Below are positions 61,168 to 64,000 of a DNA stretch of 64,000 nt, in pieces; position 1 is the first letter of the stretch; each line of letters begins with the position of its first letter. The position numbers and the translations under genes were made by a program. Source of the stretch: Rotaria sordida (Eukaryota > Rotifera > Eurotatoria > Philodinida > Philodinidae). The stretch is from positions 52,477 to 116,476 of the forward strand of contig CAJNOL010000048.1 of assembly GCA_905250125.1 (NCBI GenBank). Direction: 5' to 3'. Below the pieces are notes generated by a model. The model did not search any database. It had not been told where the DNA came from and saw only the letters and a program-made list of their open reading frames with translations.

Positions 61168-62415
61168 TCAACTATGATTCATTCGTTGACGTTCTAAAGG
61201 TGATCCATTCTTATCAGTTCTATCATAACGTCGCATAGGATAATTTTTTCTATTAGTTTTAAAATACCAACAACGTATACAACGACAATTATGTAATAAT
61301 TCTTGAAGCATTTCACATAATTCATGACGAAAACTTGATGCCGAAAAACAATAAAGAAAAAAATTGATTCCATGTGATGTAAATTGAATGGAATTTAATA
61401 ATATTTGAATCATAAATCGATAACTACGTTGTGTTGTTGATACAAATACCTGACGGAAAAATACAAAATAGATACAAGCTGGTAGAGTCAATATAACGAA
61501 AGCGAATGTTACAATAATAAGTAAAGCAGTAAATTGTCGATATTTTTCGAGACCTTTTCGATAATTTTTATATGGTCCCAAAACAACTTGTGATCGACTT
61601 GATCTTACAGTAACACAAATAATATATGTATTACAAATACACATTATAGTAAATGGACAAAGATTATAGAGAACTAAATGAACACGTTCCCATTGTGGGT
61701 AAATATATGAAGGATTTGAACGAGTCGAGTAACATACTATTGTACCAGATGGTTTACGGTAGCCATTTAAAAATAAAACATGACTGTTAAGTGCAATACA
61801 AATAAAAGTTAGAAATATAATATAATATTTAGTATATCTTAGTCTACCAAATGTTTGTTTCCATTGAAGCCAAAAAAGACTAAGAGCACGATCTATGAAT
61901 AAAGAAAAAACAATTATATTTTTTCAATGACAAGTAGTTTTTATTTATTTATTTATTACCAAGACTAACAGCTGTAAGACACCAACTTGATAATTGTAAA
62001 GCAGCAAATGTCATAAATGAAATAAGTCGACAATGAATAAGAGATAAATCTTCAATATTACCATTAAAACGGCTAATATTAAATTTATAAAAACTATTTA
62101 AATTCCATCCATATAATGATATAATATCACATATACTAGCAGCTATTAAATAACGGACAGTTACAAAACGACGAAGATTACGTCTAAATAATACACTTAT
62201 TGTTAAGAGATTACCAACAGTACCAACTATAATAAGTACAAGAGCATAAATACTCAAATAATGAATAACAAATGCATATCGAAAATTTTCTGAATAAGAT
62301 AATGTATCATTTGTTATATTGTCTATGGAAACCTATAAATAACATCGACTTATCTTGAAAAATCGAAGAAATATTTTTTATTTTAACTTACGAGAGCTTT
62401 GAAATCAGATGCCAT
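61168..62415 (-). CDS. Class A (rhodopsin-like) G-protein-coupled receptor, orphan
   Basis: Three exons close in frame to 373 aa: 62392-62415, 61960-62332, 61168-61892. The N-terminus has a glycosylation-type NITNDT. TM1 carries GTVGNLLTISVLF (the GN-V Asn), then TM2 (RYLIAASICDIISLYG, with the family Asp). The Cys of IHCRLISF at the top of TM3 can pair with that of TIVCYS in loop 2. TM3 ends SLDRALSLF, a DRY variant with Ala for Tyr; TM6 has FVILTLPACIYFVFF; TM7 ends HGINFFLYCFSASSFR, where the NPxxY motif is NFFLY (Pro to Phe). The C-tail is Cys- and Arg-rich (CRCIRCWYF), suited to palmitoylation. The INFFLYC ending is common among invertebrate peptide-type receptors, so a peptide ligand is likely but unproven. 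The start ATG lies in a 24-nt exon with a good GTAAGT donor. Confidence 0.88.
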
Positions 62416-64000
62416 AATTTATCATGAAACAAGAAAAAGATTTGTTGTATAATCGTTTTTTTTTTTTTGTAATGTTTCACAATTTACCGCTCACAATATC
62501 GCTCTTGTGTGAATACCTTCATTTCCTTGTTTTTTATATTCTTTCCTTCTTATTCTTCCCCTATCGTTTTTTTTTTCTAATATTCATCTCTCTATTTCTC
62601 TCTCCCATATAGACTTGCGTTGGGTATGAGATACATACATTGCAGAGATATGAGATAGTTTAATAAACAATATTGCTGAAGGTAACGATAGAACCACTCT
62701 TCCGTTTAGGCGTTTCAAACAACATTTATAATGGACGAAAGAAATAGCAACACGAATGATATCAAAGAGAGTGCCGTGTTCTGTCTTTTAACATTGACAT
62801 AATGACAAAGAAAAAAAGTACAAATATAGATTGAAAATTTTGCTTTAATCTATCGATAAGACGAATACGATCAAAATCTTATTCGTTAACCGACACTAAA
62901 TATTATTAGCATGATTGTATAATGAAATTATCAAAAACAAAAAAGAAAAAAGAGATATGGAATTCCAAATAACAATTTTGTTTTAATAGATTTGTCGTTT
63001 CTTTTTTTTTAATCATATTTCTCTTTTTCTTTTAATAATACTTTTCGAGCATCAAACAAAGCCTGTCATACAAAAGAAAAAAACAGAAGTACTCATTTCG
63101 ATATTTATCACACTTGTATTCTACTATTGACATGTCAATGAGGACTGTCATGACATACATGATTTTAACGAGAAATTGGACACTTGACATATTTTGTTAT
63201 CATTATTCAGATCAGTACATTGAAAAATAGATTATGCATATTTAAATAAAAGAATTATAAAGAAGACTTGACGAACAAAATTTTGTACAAAGAAGTTAGA
63301 TTTTTCCATTTCGTCAACCATGATTTATCAAGTAAATGAAAAAAAAACATTGTAGTGACAAAAAGAGAAAACTTCTATTACCATAAGTATAATTTGGCTA
63401 TTTGCTCATTCTTGCATATGTTGATGAAAGTAGTTCATAGAAGCTTTTAGAACTACTGGCAAATATAGAAATAGCAAAAAAAAACATCACGAGAAAAAAG
63501 AAATAGAAGTACATTTCATAATTATTGATGTTCAATGTTTTCGAAGTATCACGAAGAAAGTAATCTTTAGAAAATGATATGAATAATTTCAAAGAGGTGG
63601 ACTTTTCTCAATAGATCTTATTAGTGTAGTTAGAGAGTGAAAGTAACCTGCTGATTCGATATAACCAGAGTTCACTCTTAGATAGTTTTGTTCGGAAATA
63701 TATGAGAATAGAAGATTTTCAATTTAATCAATAAACCATTGAAATTCTCCTATTCTTCACTTATCAATCGATTGTCTTAGACATTGAAATAATTTGTTGA
63801 ATATTTAACCGGACAGAAAACAGGACATGATATATACTTCTTAGTGATGTATTATTTACAGATAGTAAGCAGGATAATCATATGATAGATGGATAAAGAT
63901 TTGTAAGAACATGCAAAAGAGACATATTAATTTGAGTTTGTTAAAATATTTTTATAGCGACAAATTAAATGTTCAGTATTTTTTTGTAAATGTTCAGTAA
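62416..64000. other. Right-edge region, mostly non-coding
   Basis: Holds the GPCR promoter, T-rich runs, and one candidate terminal exon at 63009-63062. Nothing else is supported. Confidence 0.5.
63009..63062 (-). CDS. Candidate terminal exon of a gene entering from the right
   Basis: On the minus strand a strong polypyrimidine tract and ACAG acceptor (TTTTTTTCTTTTGTATGACAG-like) precede an 18-codon open stretch ending in TAA, reading ALFDARKVLLKEKEKYD. The charged helical sequence and splice signal look like a real last exon, but no upstream exon is identifiable before 64000, so the gene is unknown. Confidence 0.3.
   Translation of the reverse strand, partial: ALFDARKVLLKEKEKYD

Noticed and set aside
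1-64000. CRISPR arrays, bacterial operons, tRNA or rRNA genes
   Set aside because: No regularly spaced identical repeats with unique spacers, no ribosomal RNA core sequences, no cloverleaf with A and B boxes recognised by eye. The window is eukaryotic; a covariance-model search could still find a tRNA I missed.

Overview
The window is a piece of an animal nuclear genome: AT-rich, with short introns (about 45-70 bp, GT...AG) that cut conserved animal genes into many exons, and long AT-rich stretches between genes. Gene content (STAG cohesin, stonin, CNG channel, NF-kB, COPB2, class A GPCR, TRIM-type RING protein) is metazoan. Exact TGTGGG units (44251-44262 and inverted units nearby) match the telomere unit known from bdelloid rotifers. 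Compact introns, AT-ended codons and many small palindromic elements fit that group too, so a bdelloid rotifer is my best guess, inferred rather than proven.

Layout. 1-804 (-): 5' part of a RING/B-box/coiled-coil TRIM-like gene running off the left edge. 805-9673: 8.9 kb with no convincing gene, holding simple repeats, hAT-like remnants and one decayed LDLa-like fragment. 9674-16097 (-): STAG/Scc3 cohesin subunit, about 23 exons. 16505-22023 (-): stonin, an endocytic mu-homology adaptor, 6 exons, 1094 aa. 25212-33638 (-): cyclic nucleotide-gated channel with two large introns, each carrying a long fold-back repeat, and a pair of equal-length, equal-phase alternative S6 exons. 35036-35442 (-): small unknown two-exon gene. 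38202-38301: 100-N assembly gap. 39399-42721 (+): NF-kB (Rel homology + IPT + ankyrin region), 11 exons, 731 aa. 42722-46394: repeat-rich, with a 1.1 kb hAT-type non-autonomous element and a 0.6 kb fold-back. 46395-47024 (+): four-TM unknown protein. 47605-48237 (+): unknown helical protein. 51034-57376 (-): COPB2 (beta'-COP), 17 exons, 1013 aa, starting with an exon whose only coding bases are ATG. 57740-59059: non-autonomous element with long inverted ends and subterminal tandem repeats. 61168-62415 (-): class A GPCR, 3 exons, 373 aa. 63009-63062 (-): possible last exon of a gene entering from the right.

The genes are unrelated housekeeping, trafficking, signalling and chromatin genes, each with its own promoter; I see no operon or pathway cluster. 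The best candidates for something undescribed are the duplicated 59-nt S6 exons of the CNG channel (29093-29151 and 29289-29347), which would give two channel forms differing in the inner pore helix, and the family of fold-back elements with 250-300 bp arms, three of them inside introns. Splice coordinates were read by eye. Frame closure was checked for stonin, COPB2, NF-kB, GPCR and the CNG exons from 32956 down; STAG still has at least one boundary off by a base or two.
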